Shown here one piece after another: positions 35,396 through 46,879 of a stretch of 50,984 nucleotides of DNA. The notes under the pieces are model-generated. The model had not been told where the DNA came from. It was given only the letters and a program-made list of their open reading frames with translations, and made no database searches. The stretch is taken from assembly GCF_900106695.1 (NCBI RefSeq), contig NZ_FNMZ01000014.1:1-50984 (forward strand), written 5' to 3'. Numbering within the stretch: position 1 is the first letter of the stretch; every line of letters starts with the position of its first letter. This stretch comes from Albimonas donghaensis (lineage in GTDB: Bacteria; Pseudomonadota; Alphaproteobacteria; Rhodobacterales; Rhodobacteraceae). The position numbers and the translations under genes were made by a program.

Positions 35396-35941
35396 TCAGT
35401 GGTCGATCGAGACCGAGCCGACCATGCCGGACTGGTAGTGTCCCGGCACGTTGCAGGCGAACTCGATCGCCACGTCGGCGTCCTCGGGGAAGGTCCACAC
35501 GATCTCGCCGGACTTGCCCGGCTCGAGCAGCACACTGTTGGGATCGTCGTGCATCCCGTGGCCCATCGAGGCTTGCATCTTCTTCGCGGCCGCCATGTCG
35601 ACATGGTCGGGCATCAGCACGCCATGCTGCATCATCATCATCATCTCGTCCTGATGCGAGGCATGCATCTCGGCCGTGCCGATGTTGAACTCGTGCACGA
35701 ACTCGCCCGCGTTCCTGATCCGGAAGCGGACGGTCTCGCCCGCCTTCACCTCGATCGTCTCGGGCTCATAGTAGTTGTCATGCAGGGTCACCTCGATCGT
35801 GCGCGAGGCGGCCGAGGCCTTGCCCGGCATGCCGGTCGGCGAGGCGCCGTGGCCGCCGTCGTGGGAACCGGAGGCGAAGGCGGCGACGGGAGTCGCCACG
35901 ACGGCTGCCGCCGCAAGGCGCAGCAGGTTGGATTTCAGCAT
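35396..35941 (-). CDS. Periplasmic cupredoxin
   Basis: A 181-aa secreted protein: signal peptide ending near AFASGS, His/Gly-rich linker, then a plastocyanin-like domain from about residue 45. Copper ligand positions are visible as EFVHEFNIG (His) and ACNVPGHYQSGMVG (Cys, His, Met). A Met-rich insert, HASHQDEMMMMMQHGVLMPDH, lies between. It may carry copper or electrons for the oxidase encoded next. The ATG at 35941 is chosen for the signal peptide and the GAGGAC before it. Confidence 0.88.
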   Translation of the reverse strand: MLKSNLLRLAAAAVVATPVAAFASGSHDGGHGASPTGMPGKASAASRTIEVTLHDNYYEPETIEVKAGETVRFRIRNAGEFVHEFNIGTAEMHASHQDEMMMMMQHGVLMPDHVDMAAAKKMQASMGHGMHDDPNSVLLEPGKSGEIVWTFPEDADVAIEFACNVPGHYQSGMVGSVSIDH

Positions 35942-36000
35942 AGTGTCCTCTTTGAAGCTGAAGGTCGGAGACGAAAGCCCCGGGAAGGGCGTTCGGCCGT

Positions 36001-36318
36001 TCAGCCTCGCGGAGGCGGCGTCTCGAGCTCGGGCGTCGCGAGCTCCGCCAGCTCGGTCGATGCGGAGGGGTGTCGGATCGGACAGGGCGCCGGTTCGAAG
36101 CCCTGGACGGTCTGGCCCGGCGGCAGCGCCGTCGCGCAATGGGCGATCGACATGTCGCAGACGCCGCCCTCGGGGATCATGTGATGACCCGCGTGCGCCA
36201 TCCGGTCGGCCGCCGACGCTCTGGCCGCCGCGTCATGCGCAGATGCGCCCGACACGCCGCCCGCGCAGAGCGCGGCGACGATCGACAGAACCAGGACGAG
36301 GCGGGCGACAATGGACAC
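36001..36318 (-). CDS. Small secreted protein, first gene of the copper operon
   Basis: A 105-aa protein with a signal peptide (MSIVARLVLVLSIVAALCAGGVSGASA) and a His/Met/Cys-containing mature part (HAGHHMIPEGGVCDMSIAHC, later APCPIRHP). I recognise no family; it resembles small periplasmic proteins found at the head of copper loci. The -10 box of a CueR-type promoter lies only eight bases upstream of the ATG, so the mRNA would be nearly leaderless unless translation starts further in. The cupredoxin gene follows after 59 bases. Confidence 0.65.
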   Translation of the reverse strand: MSIVARLVLVLSIVAALCAGGVSGASAHDAAARASAADRMAHAGHHMIPEGGVCDMSIAHCATALPPGQTVQGFEPAPCPIRHPSASTELAELATPELETPPPRG

Positions 36319-36325
36319 GAGGCAG

Positions 36326-36356
36326 CAGATAGGGGTTCCCCTTGCTGGAAGGTCAA
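36326..36356 (-). promoter_or_regulatory. CueR-type promoter of the cop operon
   Basis: Minus strand TTGACC (36351-36356), a 19-bp spacer and TATCTG (36326-36331). The spacer carries CCTTCCAGCAAGGGGAACCCC, similar to the dyad before the copper ATPase. Both promoters would answer to the same copper sensor. Confidence 0.78.
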
Positions 36357-36475
36357 GAGCATTCTTGCGCGGGCCCGATGACGCCGACGATCTCCTCCGG
36401 CTTGTGCTTCTTCCTCGGCATGGATCCTCCTCGTCGCCTCAACCGACATTATGGGTGGACCCGCTTCAGGGGGGC
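36353..36475 (-). mobile_element. Remnant of an IS3-family element
   Basis: The minus strand encodes MPRKKHKPEEIVGVIGPAQ and then stops (36421 to 36353). The first 12 residues are the typical start of IS3-family OrfA transposases; homology ends after EEIV at about 36381. About 50 bases upstream of the ATG look like the left end of such an element. The rest of the transposase is gone. The stop falls inside the -35 region of the cop promoter, so the deletion endpoint adjoins the copper island. Confidence 0.65.
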
Positions 36476-36569
36476 CAGCGGGCTGAGCGGCTCTGACGCG
36501 TGCACCGCTACCATCCGCTTTAAGGAGAGATCGAACCACGATGGCCGCGGCCGCGCGCGGCCAAAGAGG

Positions 36570-37279
36570 TCAGCGCTCCGCCCGCTCCAAGGCGCTCTTT
36601 CGCTCTTGCCAGTCCGGCATGACCCGCTCCAGCAGCCGCCAGAACGCAGCCCCGTGGTGATGCTCGATCCGGTGCGCCAGCTCATGGGTCAGCACGTAGT
36701 CGATCGCCGGGGTCGGCATGCGGATCAGATCGAGGTTCAGCGTCAGTCGGCCGGCAGGGGTCATGGAGCCCCAGCGCTTCTCCATCGCCCGGACCTGCCA
36801 TTGCACGGGGCGCACCGCATCGGGATCAGGGAACCGGGCGCAAGCGAGTTCCAACCGTTCGGCAAAAACCCGGCGAGCTGTCCCGCGATACCACTCCTCG
36901 ACCAGCCGGCGCGTCTCCTCCCGGTCGCTCGGCGCGTGCGAGAGGACATGCAGGCGGCCGCGGACCAGACGCACTTCGGACCGGATCCCGCGCTCGACCT
37001 TCAGCCGATAGGCGCGGCCGCGGTAGCGGTGCGTCTCGCCCGGCAGGTGCTGGCGGGGCAGGGGGGCATCCGCCATGCCACCGAGCTCCCGCCGCTGGCG
37101 GTCGATCCAGGGCATCCGCTTCAGAAGCAGCGCTTCCACCTTCGCCAGCGGAGCGTCGAGCGGAGCGACCGCCTCGATGGCGCCCTCCGGCGTCACCGCG
37201 ATCTCCAGCGTCCGCCGGTCCCGGCGCAGCAGCGTCCAGGCGACCTGTCGCGTGCCGTAGGTCAGCACATGAGGCTCGC

Positions 37280-37283
<4 letters not shown>
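36570..37283 (-). CDS. YgjP/SprT-like metallopeptidase of the RM operon
   Basis: A 237-aa DUF45/YgjP-type protein with the zincin motif LTHELAHRIEHHHGAAFW near residue 205 and the upstream block RWGSMTPAGRLTLNLDLIRMP. Such genes are frequent companions of type I restriction loci; substrate unknown. The ATG overlaps the hsdR stop by four bases, so it is the last gene of the operon. Confidence 0.87.
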
Positions 37284-40461
<3,178 letters not shown>

Positions 40462-40465
<4 letters not shown>

Positions 40466-40605
40466 CGGGCCTCTCCCGCCTCGGCCGTCGGACCGAGCTT
40501 GAAATTTCGGCCGGCCGGGTGCATATCCTCGTCAAGGATTGGGCATTTCCCGGTCGACGAAGGGGCTCTGGATCTTTCCGGGGCCCTTTTGTTTTGCGCG
40601 CTCAT
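40462..40605 (-). CDS. 47-aa unknown protein between DUF3800 and hsdR
   Basis: A 47-aa frame (MSAQNKRAPERSRAPSSTGK and onward to EAGEAR) linked on both sides by ATGA overlaps: its ATG overlaps the DUF3800 stop and its stop overlaps the hsdR ATG. Such double coupling is good evidence for a translated gene. It is hydrophilic, basic at the start and has no recognised domain. It may also serve mainly to couple translation into hsdR. Confidence 0.6.
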
Positions 40606-41333
40606 GGGAACACCTTCGTCACCCGCAGCTTCGGCGACAGCGTCTCGAAGGCCCGGTTCGGCTGGCCGGGGCGCATCGTGTTCAGGGCGATGGGCCGCGC
40701 CACCAGATCCGCCATCTGCAGGCCGACCGAGTTGCTGGCCTTGGGCGTGAACAGCGGCTCGAAGCTCATGTCCGAGAAGTCGGGCGCATTCCATCCCCAG
40801 CGCGCGCCGTTCGCGCAGATGCGGCGGAACTCCAGCTCCAGCTCGCCGTCCTCCTTCGCGCCGCGGCTCTCAAAGCAGACATGGGTGAGGCGTCCGGCCT
40901 GGCCGTTCCGGCGCAGGAGATGGAGCAGCCGCTCCATGCAGAAGCGCAGCGCGATCTCATAGGGGTTCCAGGGATTGGGATAGCGGTCGACGAGCCGCGG
41001 CTTGTCGATCACCGAGGCGATGATCTCGAACGGCGCCTCGGCGATCAGGTCCGAGATGCCGCCCATGAACCGACCGCGCAGGGCCGGATCGGCGCGCAGG
41101 AAGGTGAAGGGCTGCTGCTGTTTCCGGATCTCGTGCTCATGCAGGATCACCTCGTCATGCCCGAAGAACTCGAACTTGAACCGCTGGAAGGCGGGGGTGA
41201 CCTGGGTGATGTAATCCTCCTTGCGCAGGACGCAGAAGGCGAGCGCGAAGACCGGGAACTGCGGGTCGATCCCCGTCAGCCCGTGATCGCCGCTCTCATC
41301 CACGAACACGATATGGTCGGAAAACGCGGTCAA
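40602..41333 (-). CDS. DUF3800 protein
   Basis: A 243-aa DUF3800 family protein, which is thought to have an RNase H-like fold. The start block IVFVDESGDHGLTGIDPQFPVFALAFCV, the middle LHEHEIRK, and the end block NSVGLQMADLVARPI are typical. Family members often lie in defence or mobile loci; function is unproven. TTG at 41333 gives the usual N terminus and overlaps the hsdS stop (TTTGA) with GGAG eight bases before it; an ATG at 41360 is the alternative. Confidence 0.8.
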   Translation of the reverse strand: MTAFSDHIVFVDESGDHGLTGIDPQFPVFALAFCVLRKEDYITQVTPAFQRFKFEFFGHDEVILHEHEIRKQQQPFTFLRADPALRGRFMGGISDLIAEAPFEIIASVIDKPRLVDRYPNPWNPYEIALRFCMERLLHLLRRNGQAGRLTHVCFESRGAKEDGELELEFRRICANGARWGWNAPDFSDMSFEPLFTPKASNSVGLQMADLVARPIALNTMRPGQPNRAFETLSPKLRVTKVFP

Positions 41334-42559
41334 ACGGCAGGCTCCGCAGGCGCCCGCCATGCGCCGGTCACGGTCAGGAGCTTCTGCATCAGACCGCGCT
41401 TCTGGCGTTTCAGGGCGTCGAGGTGGGCTTTCGAGGTGGCGAGGTCCTGCGCCGCCAGGTCGATGGCCGCCGCGATGGCCTGCTGCTCGGCGAGCGGCGG
41501 GACCGGGAAGGGCAGCTTCCTGAACTCCTTCCAGCGCAGCGAGCCGCGACGGTCCACGGAGGCGCTGGTGGCCACCGAGAACATGTGCCGGAAGACGCTC
41601 GTCTTCAGGACCCGGAACGCATAGTCGGCGTCGACCTTCTTCGCATCGAAGCGAAACACGCAGTAGATCGGGCTCACCACGCCGATGTCGGCGATGGTCT
41701 GAAGGCCGATGGAGCCTTCCTCGACATGGTTGCTCGGGAAGCCGAAATCGCCGCGGGCGATGATCTTGTAGCCGCTGAGATCGGCGCTGAAGATCTGCTT
41801 CTTGAAATACTCCAGCGAGCGGACGAAGCCGTCATGCTTGGAGCAGGACAGCACCTCGGACACCGCGCCGTCGGCATTGGTGCGCGAGACCTCCTTGGCC
41901 AGGTCGCCGATCTTCGCCACACGCCAGGCGGCAGGGACGTTGAACCACCGCGCCTCCTGCCGCGCCGAGGCGTCGCCGAAATTCGCCAGCCGGGCGCCGC
42001 CGAAGACGAGCCGGAAGGTGATCGCGTCCAGCCGCCGCCGCTTGGCGTCGATCAGGCGGGAGGCGGCGTCGATCGCCTCGTCCCAGGTCCGCAGGATCCC
42101 GGCGATCCGGCGCTGTTCGGGGAGAGGGGGAACCGAAACCACCTGTTCAGTGATGTCGGACTTGTGGACATGAACCAAGCTCGACTTGAAGCCATGGGAT
42201 TTGGCTTCAACCCGCCGTGTCACCAGCTGCAGAGCCGCATGAAGCCAGTGCAAGTCCACAGCTGCCTTCGGCGTGACGCGGTAGATGTGCTGGTTGAGAA
42301 CGCCTCTCGGCCCCGGCCAGATCGTGGGTCCGAAGGAGACGCCTTTGACGCCGGCCCATGCGAACAGGAGCTCCCCTGGCTCCACGATCCAGTTCTTGCG
42401 CGGCTCGCCGTCGAAATAGTTGAATTCCTGCGACCCGTTGAGGTTCTGGATGCGAATGATCGGTAGACCGTCTTTCGCCCAATCTTTCGGGCGGAAGCCG
42501 TTGCCGTTGGTGAAAGTGCAAATTTCGCCGAGGCTGCAGCGCTGCCCATGGTCAAGCAT
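41330..42559 (-). CDS. hsdS: Type I restriction specificity subunit S
   Basis: A 409-aa subunit with two target-recognition domains, each followed by a conserved coiled spacer: PPLPEQRRIAGILRTWDEAID near residue 145 and PPLAEQQAIAAAIDLAAQDLATSK near residue 355. This is the normal two-half architecture, reading a bipartite DNA site. The ATG at 42559 overlaps the hsdM stop by eight bases. Confidence 0.92.
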   Translation of the reverse strand: MLDHGQRCSLGEICTFTNGNGFRPKDWAKDGLPIIRIQNLNGSQEFNYFDGEPRKNWIVEPGELLFAWAGVKGVSFGPTIWPGPRGVLNQHIYRVTPKAAVDLHWLHAALQLVTRRVEAKSHGFKSSLVHVHKSDITEQVVSVPPLPEQRRIAGILRTWDEAIDAASRLIDAKRRRLDAITFRLVFGGARLANFGDASARQEARWFNVPAAWRVAKIGDLAKEVSRTNADGAVSEVLSCSKHDGFVRSLEYFKKQIFSADLSGYKIIARGDFGFPSNHVEEGSIGLQTIADIGVVSPIYCVFRFDAKKVDADYAFRVLKTSVFRHMFSVATSASVDRRGSLRWKEFRKLPFPVPPLAEQQAIAAAIDLAAQDLATSKAHLDALKRQKRGLMQKLLTVTGAWRAPAEPAV

Positions 42560-44153
42560 CAACGCCCAACTCCTTCAGGCAGGCCGCCATCTTCGCGCGC
42601 ACCGCATCCAGCTCGGCTTCGATCCCGGCGATCTCCTTCTGCACGCCGGCGACGTCGATCTCCTCCTCCGCCTCGAAGGTGTCGACGTAGCGGGGGATGT
42701 TCAGGTTGAAATCGTTCTCGGCGATCTCCTCAAGCGTGGCGAGGTGCGAATACCGCTCCTGCGCCTCGCGGCTCGCGAAGGTCTCAATGATGCGGTTCGC
42801 GTGGGCCTCGGTCATCACGTTGACGGTCTTGCCCGGCTCGAACTCCCGGCTCGCGTCGATGAAGAGCACGTCGGATCGGTCCTCCAGCGGCCCGCCCTGT
42901 TCGCGGCGACGGTCGAAGACCAGGATGGCGACCGGAATGCCGGTGGTGGTGAACATGTTCGCCGGCAGGCCGATCACGGCGTCGAGCAGGTTTTCGCGGA
43001 TCAGCGCCTCGCGGATCTTGCCTTCGGCGCCCGCGCGGAACAGCACCCCATGGGGCACGACCACCGCGACCCGGCCCGCACGGCGGCGGGCGATCTCGAT
43101 CATGTGGGTGATGAAGGCGTAGTCGCCCTTGGATTTCGGCGGGATGGCCCCGTCCGCGCGCCAGTAGCGCTTGAACTGGTCGTCCGGCGCGGCGTCGGCG
43201 CCCCATTTGTCGAGGCTGAAGGGCGGGTTCGCCACCACCACGTCGAAGGTGGAGAGGGCGCCGTCCTGCGCGATCAGCTGCGGATCGTTGAGCGTGTCGC
43301 ACCAGCGGATGTCGGCGGCGTCGGCCCCGTGCAGGAACATGTTCATGCGGGCCAGCGCCCAGGTCTGGCCGTTCACCTCCTGCCCGAAGAGCGCGACGTC
43401 GCGGCGGCCGGTCCCGTCCGCAGGAACCTGCTCGGCTGCGCGGATCAGCAGCGAGCCGGAGCCGCAGGCGGGATCGCACACGGTCTGCCCGGGCCCGGGC
43501 GCCGCGAGGCGGGCGAGGAGCGCGGAGACGGCGGAGGGGGTGTAGAACTCGCCCGCCTTCTTGCCGGCGTCGGAGGCGAACTTGGAGATGAGGTAGATGT
43601 AGGCCTCGCCGATCACGTCCTCGGAGACGCGCGAGGGGCGCAGGTCGAGCGCGGGCTTTGAGAAATCGTCGATCAGGTGGCGCAGGCGGCGGGCGCGGTC
43701 CTTGGGCTTGCCGAGGTTGGACTCCGAGTTGAAGTCGATGTTGCGGAACACGCCGTCGAGCTTCTTCTTGTTGGCGTCCTCGATATGCTCCAGCACGATG
43801 TTGAAGAGCTCGCCGATGTTGGCGCGGTCCTTGCGGGCCTTGAGGCTGTCGAAGGAGGCGCGGAAGCGGTCGACGACGGCCCCGGCCTCGTCCTTGATCT
43901 CGATGACGGGCAGCTGGAAACGCTCGTTGCGCATGCGCCGCTCGATGCGGATGTCGCGCTGGTCCTCGGGAAGGTCGGCGAATTCCCTGGCGTAGGCGGC
44001 GCGGTGGTCGTTCCAGACGTCGGTGACGTATTTCAGGAACAGCGCGACGAGGATGTAATCCTTGTAGGAGCCGGCGTCGACGACCCCCCGGAAGGTGTCG
44101 CAGGCCGCCCAGATGGCGTCGTTCACTTCGCTCTGCTTGACGGTGTCGGTCAT
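42552..44153 (-). CDS. hsdM: Type I restriction methylase subunit M
   Basis: A 533-aa N6-adenine methyltransferase. SAM-binding motif DPACGSGSLLIRAAEQVP and catalytic NPPFSLDKWG (motif IV, NPPF) are intact, after an N-terminal helical domain. It methylates the site set by HsdS and forms the core of the restriction complex. It begins 14 bases after the stop of the upstream S-like gene. Confidence 0.94.
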   Translation of the reverse strand: MTDTVKQSEVNDAIWAACDTFRGVVDAGSYKDYILVALFLKYVTDVWNDHRAAYAREFADLPEDQRDIRIERRMRNERFQLPVIEIKDEAGAVVDRFRASFDSLKARKDRANIGELFNIVLEHIEDANKKKLDGVFRNIDFNSESNLGKPKDRARRLRHLIDDFSKPALDLRPSRVSEDVIGEAYIYLISKFASDAGKKAGEFYTPSAVSALLARLAAPGPGQTVCDPACGSGSLLIRAAEQVPADGTGRRDVALFGQEVNGQTWALARMNMFLHGADAADIRWCDTLNDPQLIAQDGALSTFDVVVANPPFSLDKWGADAAPDDQFKRYWRADGAIPPKSKGDYAFITHMIEIARRRAGRVAVVVPHGVLFRAGAEGKIREALIRENLLDAVIGLPANMFTTTGIPVAILVFDRRREQGGPLEDRSDVLFIDASREFEPGKTVNVMTEAHANRIIETFASREAQERYSHLATLEEIAENDFNLNIPRYVDTFEAEEEIDVAGVQKEIAGIEAELDAVRAKMAACLKELGVDA

Positions 44154-44167
44154 GGGGGCTCCTGGGG

Positions 44168-44740
44168 TCAGTCGGCGGCGCAGAGGGCGGCGAGGAGGCG
44201 GGAACGGGCCCGGGACAAGTCCTGGAGCAGCGCGGCTTCGCGGGCCTGCAGGTCGACCACCTCGACGATGAGGCGCTGCCGGGCGATCGGAGGGAGCGGG
44301 ATCTTCATGGCGGCGATCTCCTTCCGGCCGAGCATCGGGATGGACGTGCCCTGCATCTGCGCCTCGGCGCGGGCGCGGGTCGACGGCAGGTTCAGTATGG
44401 CGGCGACGTAGCGGGGGTCGGCTCGGCCCTGATCCGCCACCCGCAGCACGATCAGGGGGGAGAAGGGGACGACGACGCCGGGCGGGCCAGCGTAGGCGAC
44501 GGCTCGCAGGCCGCCGCGCGCGAGAAGGACCACGTCGTTTTCCTCGAGAGCGCGCAGGCCGGGAAGCGCCTCATCAGGCAGATGATGCAGGCGCTCCATC
44601 CGCCCCGCGGCCAACATGTCGAGCGCGCCCGAGGTCAGGGCGCGGCGGCTTCCGCGGTCAGCCTCCGGCAGGGCGCCGCGCATGGCGTTCGCCATGCGCA
44701 GGTCGGAGATCTCCGAGAGGGAAATCGAATCGTTCATCAT
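44168..44740 (-). CDS. Single-domain HsdS-like protein
   Basis: A 190-aa protein that resembles one target-recognition half of a type I S subunit: GTSIPMLGRKEIAAMKIPLPPIARQRLIVEVVDLQAREAAL near the C terminus is the TRD-to-spacer pattern. It opens the operon, ahead of hsdM, in addition to the full hsdS. It may form half-subunit dimers that change specificity, act as a control element, or serve another DNA-binding role. Two adjacent ATGs (44740, 44737) lie within an 18-bp palindrome (44735-44752). Confidence 0.7.
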   Translation of the reverse strand: MMNDSISLSEISDLRMANAMRGALPEADRGSRRALTSGALDMLAAGRMERLHHLPDEALPGLRALEENDVVLLARGGLRAVAYAGPPGVVVPFSPLIVLRVADQGRADPRYVAAILNLPSTRARAEAQMQGTSIPMLGRKEIAAMKIPLPPIARQRLIVEVVDLQAREAALLQDLSRARSRLLAALCAAD

Positions 44741-44752
44741 GAAGTCATGATG
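44735..44752. promoter_or_regulatory. Palindrome over the start of the hsd operon
   Basis: CATCATGA, two bases, TCATGATG: eight perfect pairs that include the start codons of the first gene. It could hide the start in an mRNA hairpin or bind a repressor. Confidence 0.4.
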
Positions 44753-44776
44753 GAGATGCCTGCGGTTTCGTTCAAG

Positions 44777-44797
44777 TGATGTAGAACGTCTACATCA
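44777..44797. promoter_or_regulatory. 21-bp palindrome upstream of the hsd operon
   Basis: TGATGTAG, five bases, CTACATCA: eight perfect pairs, 37 bases upstream of the first hsd gene and about 170 upstream of the divergent resolvase gene. It has the form of a dimeric repressor operator; it could also belong to the resolvase res region. Confidence 0.5.
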
Positions 44798-44970
44798 AAA
44801 TTAGCTTTCGGAGCTTCTCCCTGCAGCGCGACAGGCGCGAGGCGCCCTGTCCGAAAGGGGATCGTTCTGCGGACAGTCCGGCAAGGGCGCTCTGACGCTC
44901 GCAGCGCCGTATCATTTGAATGGTCCGTTTTGTTTTGCAGTGAAGGGGCCTCAAGCGTTACAGTCTCGCC

Positions 44971-45552
44971 ATGACCGCCGCCCGTATCGGATACGCCCGC
45001 TGCTCCACCGACCGCCAGGACCTGACCGCGCAGCGCGAGGCACTGCTGGCGCTCGGCGTTTCGGAGGACCGCATCTATGTCGACCATGGCCTGACCGGGC
45101 GGAATCGCACCCGCCCCGGGCTCGACCAGGCGCTTGCCGCGGTGCGCGAGGGAGACACGCTGGTGGTCGCCAAGCTCGACCGGCTGGCGCGGTCCGTGCC
45201 CGACGCGCGGGACATCGCCGACCGGCTCTCGGCCCGCGGCGTGAAGCTGGCGCTCGGCGGAGCGGTCTATGATCCGACCGACCCGATGGGGCGGATGTTC
45301 TTCAACATCCTCGCCACCTTCGCCGAGTTCGAAAGCGACCTGATCCGTCTGCGAACCCGCGAGGGCATGGCCGTCGCCCGCGCCCGCGGCAAGCTGCGCG
45401 GCAAGAAGCCCAAACTCTCCGACCGCCAAGCGAAGGAGCTGCGGCGGATGTACGATACGGGGGAGTACTCGGTGAGCGATCTCGCGGAGGTGTTTTCGAT
45501 CTCCCGCCCGACGGTCTACCGGACGCTGCAGCGGACCGGCGCAGGGAGTTGA
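44971..45552 (+). CDS. Serine recombinase (resolvase)
   Basis: A 193-aa small serine recombinase. Catalytic Ser12 in GYARCSTDRQDL, then GLTGRNRTRPGLDQAL, LVVAKLDRLARSV and ILATFAEFESDLIRLRTREG, and a C-terminal helix-turn-helix (YSVSDLAEVFSISRPTVYRTLQ). Such proteins resolve plasmid multimers or transposon cointegrates. No transposase accompanies it, so a plasmid stability role is likely. It is divergent from the hsd operon; a res site is expected in 44741-44970. Confidence 0.9.
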   Translation: MTAARIGYARCSTDRQDLTAQREALLALGVSEDRIYVDHGLTGRNRTRPGLDQALAAVREGDTLVVAKLDRLARSVPDARDIADRLSARGVKLALGGAVYDPTDPMGRMFFNILATFAEFESDLIRLRTREGMAVARARGKLRGKKPKLSDRQAKELRRMYDTGEYSVSDLAEVFSISRPTVYRTLQRTGAGS

Positions 45553-45736
45553 GCCCCCACCGGCCACCCCGGAACCACCTCCAGCGACGCAGACAGGGGA
45601 TCTGGAGCCGGTCAGAAGCGGCGAAACCACGGAGGCCGCTCCTGGGAAATGAAGGACGTCGCCACCAGCGCCTCCGCTGCAACCTAGGCCCCATCATGTT
45701 TACACTTATAGGATATAGGTTGACATATTTGCCGGC

Positions 45737-46879
45737 ATGCCCAACATATCCGCCATGGAAGTTGACAGGTCCCTCATAACCGCTCTCATAGAAGCCGCCA
45801 TGGCGGCGGACTACACTGCCGTGCGGCGGCTCGGCGGCCAGATCGCGAAGCGAATGGCCGAACAGAACGATCTTGAGGGCGCGAAATCCCTTCAGAACCT
45901 ATTGCGCAAACGGGGCGTTCCGCTTCAAGCGTCAGGTTATGCCGAAGCGCTGCCTCGGGACGCCGGATCGCGACTGCCTCTTATCGAGGAAGGACAGTGG
46001 CCGACCACACCGATCATGCTGGGCGGCGACGCGGGGCGAACGATCTCGCAGTTCATCGAAGATGCACAGCATATTGGCCTTCTGGCCGAGAAAGGCGTCT
46101 CTGCACGCCTCGGACTGCTGCTCTATGGACCGCCTGGCACCGGCAAGACCCTACTGGCGGGCCATATAGCCGCGTCGCTCCGACGACCTCTATATGTGGC
46201 GCGCCTCGACTCGCTGATCTCGTCCCGGCTGGGCGAAACCGCCAAGAACATCAGGGGCATATTCGAGTTCGTACCGTCACGGAATGCTGTCCTTTTCCTC
46301 GATGAGATGGATGCTATCGCGAAGCTGCGAGACGACCGGCACGAACTGGGCGAACTGAAACGCGTGGTGAACACCGTCCTTCAGGGGCTCGACTCTCTAA
46401 CCGATGACGTTGTGACGGTCGGCGCAACCAACCACCCACACCTTCTTGATCCGGCGATCTGGCGGCGCTTTCCCTACAAGGTCGAGCTGAACCTGCCCGA
46501 CGAGGATGTGCGCGCCAGCATGTGGGAGCACTTCCTGTTCCTGGGCGATGACGGTCGCAAGGATGACGGTCGCCTGCTGGCTCGGGTCTCAGACGGGCTC
46601 AATGGCGCGGACATCGAAAACATCGCGCTGGCGGCACGGCGCCGGGCGATCTTGAGCAACCAGGATTCAAGCCTTGCGCATATCCTGCTGGCCGTAGGCG
46701 CGTCGCGCAGCGGCAACCCCCGGCTTCTTGATAATCGTGAGTTGGACACCGCTGACAAGAAGACGCTGACGCGGCTGCTGCACGATAAAGGCGGCATCAG
46801 TCAATCGGACATCGCCAAGATCGTTGGCGTCAGCCGCCAGATGGTGCATCGTTATTTGAAGGAGACGCTTGATGGCTAA
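45737..46879 (+). CDS. ietA: AAA+ ATPase, IetA-like
   Basis: A 380-aa AAA+ ATPase: Walker A YGPPGTGKT (residues 131-138), Walker B AVLFLDEMD (about 184-192), sensor 1 VGATNH, an arginine-finger region IWRRFP, and a C-terminal helix-turn-helix (ISQSDIAKIVGVSRQMVHRYLK). With the protease encoded next, it matches ietAS, described on an Agrobacterium Ti plasmid as an incompatibility/maintenance pair and listed as an anti-phage system. The HTH suggests that it may bind DNA or autoregulate. It overlaps ietS by eight bases. ATG 45755 is an alternative start. Confidence 0.82.
   Translation: MPNISAMEVDRSLITALIEAAMAADYTAVRRLGGQIAKRMAEQNDLEGAKSLQNLLRKRGVPLQASGYAEALPRDAGSRLPLIEEGQWPTTPIMLGGDAGRTISQFIEDAQHIGLLAEKGVSARLGLLLYGPPGTGKTLLAGHIAASLRRPLYVARLDSLISSRLGETAKNIRGIFEFVPSRNAVLFLDEMDAIAKLRDDRHELGELKRVVNTVLQGLDSLTDDVVTVGATNHPHLLDPAIWRRFPYKVELNLPDEDVRASMWEHFLFLGDDGRKDDGRLLARVSDGLNGADIENIALAARRRAILSNQDSSLAHILLAVGASRSGNPRLLDNRELDTADKKTLTRLLHDKGGISQSDIAKIVGVSRQMVHRYLKETLDG

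Noticed and set aside
44737-45630. 297-codon minus-strand frame opposite the resolvase
   Set aside because: Antisense to an intact serine recombinase; no recognisable domain.
45695-45736. Promoter or second border-like site before ietA (TATAGGATATAGG)
   Set aside because: It shares only GGATATA with the border and lacks the CAGGATATAT core; no well-spaced promoter boxes could be fixed, although the AT-rich stretch probably drives ietA.
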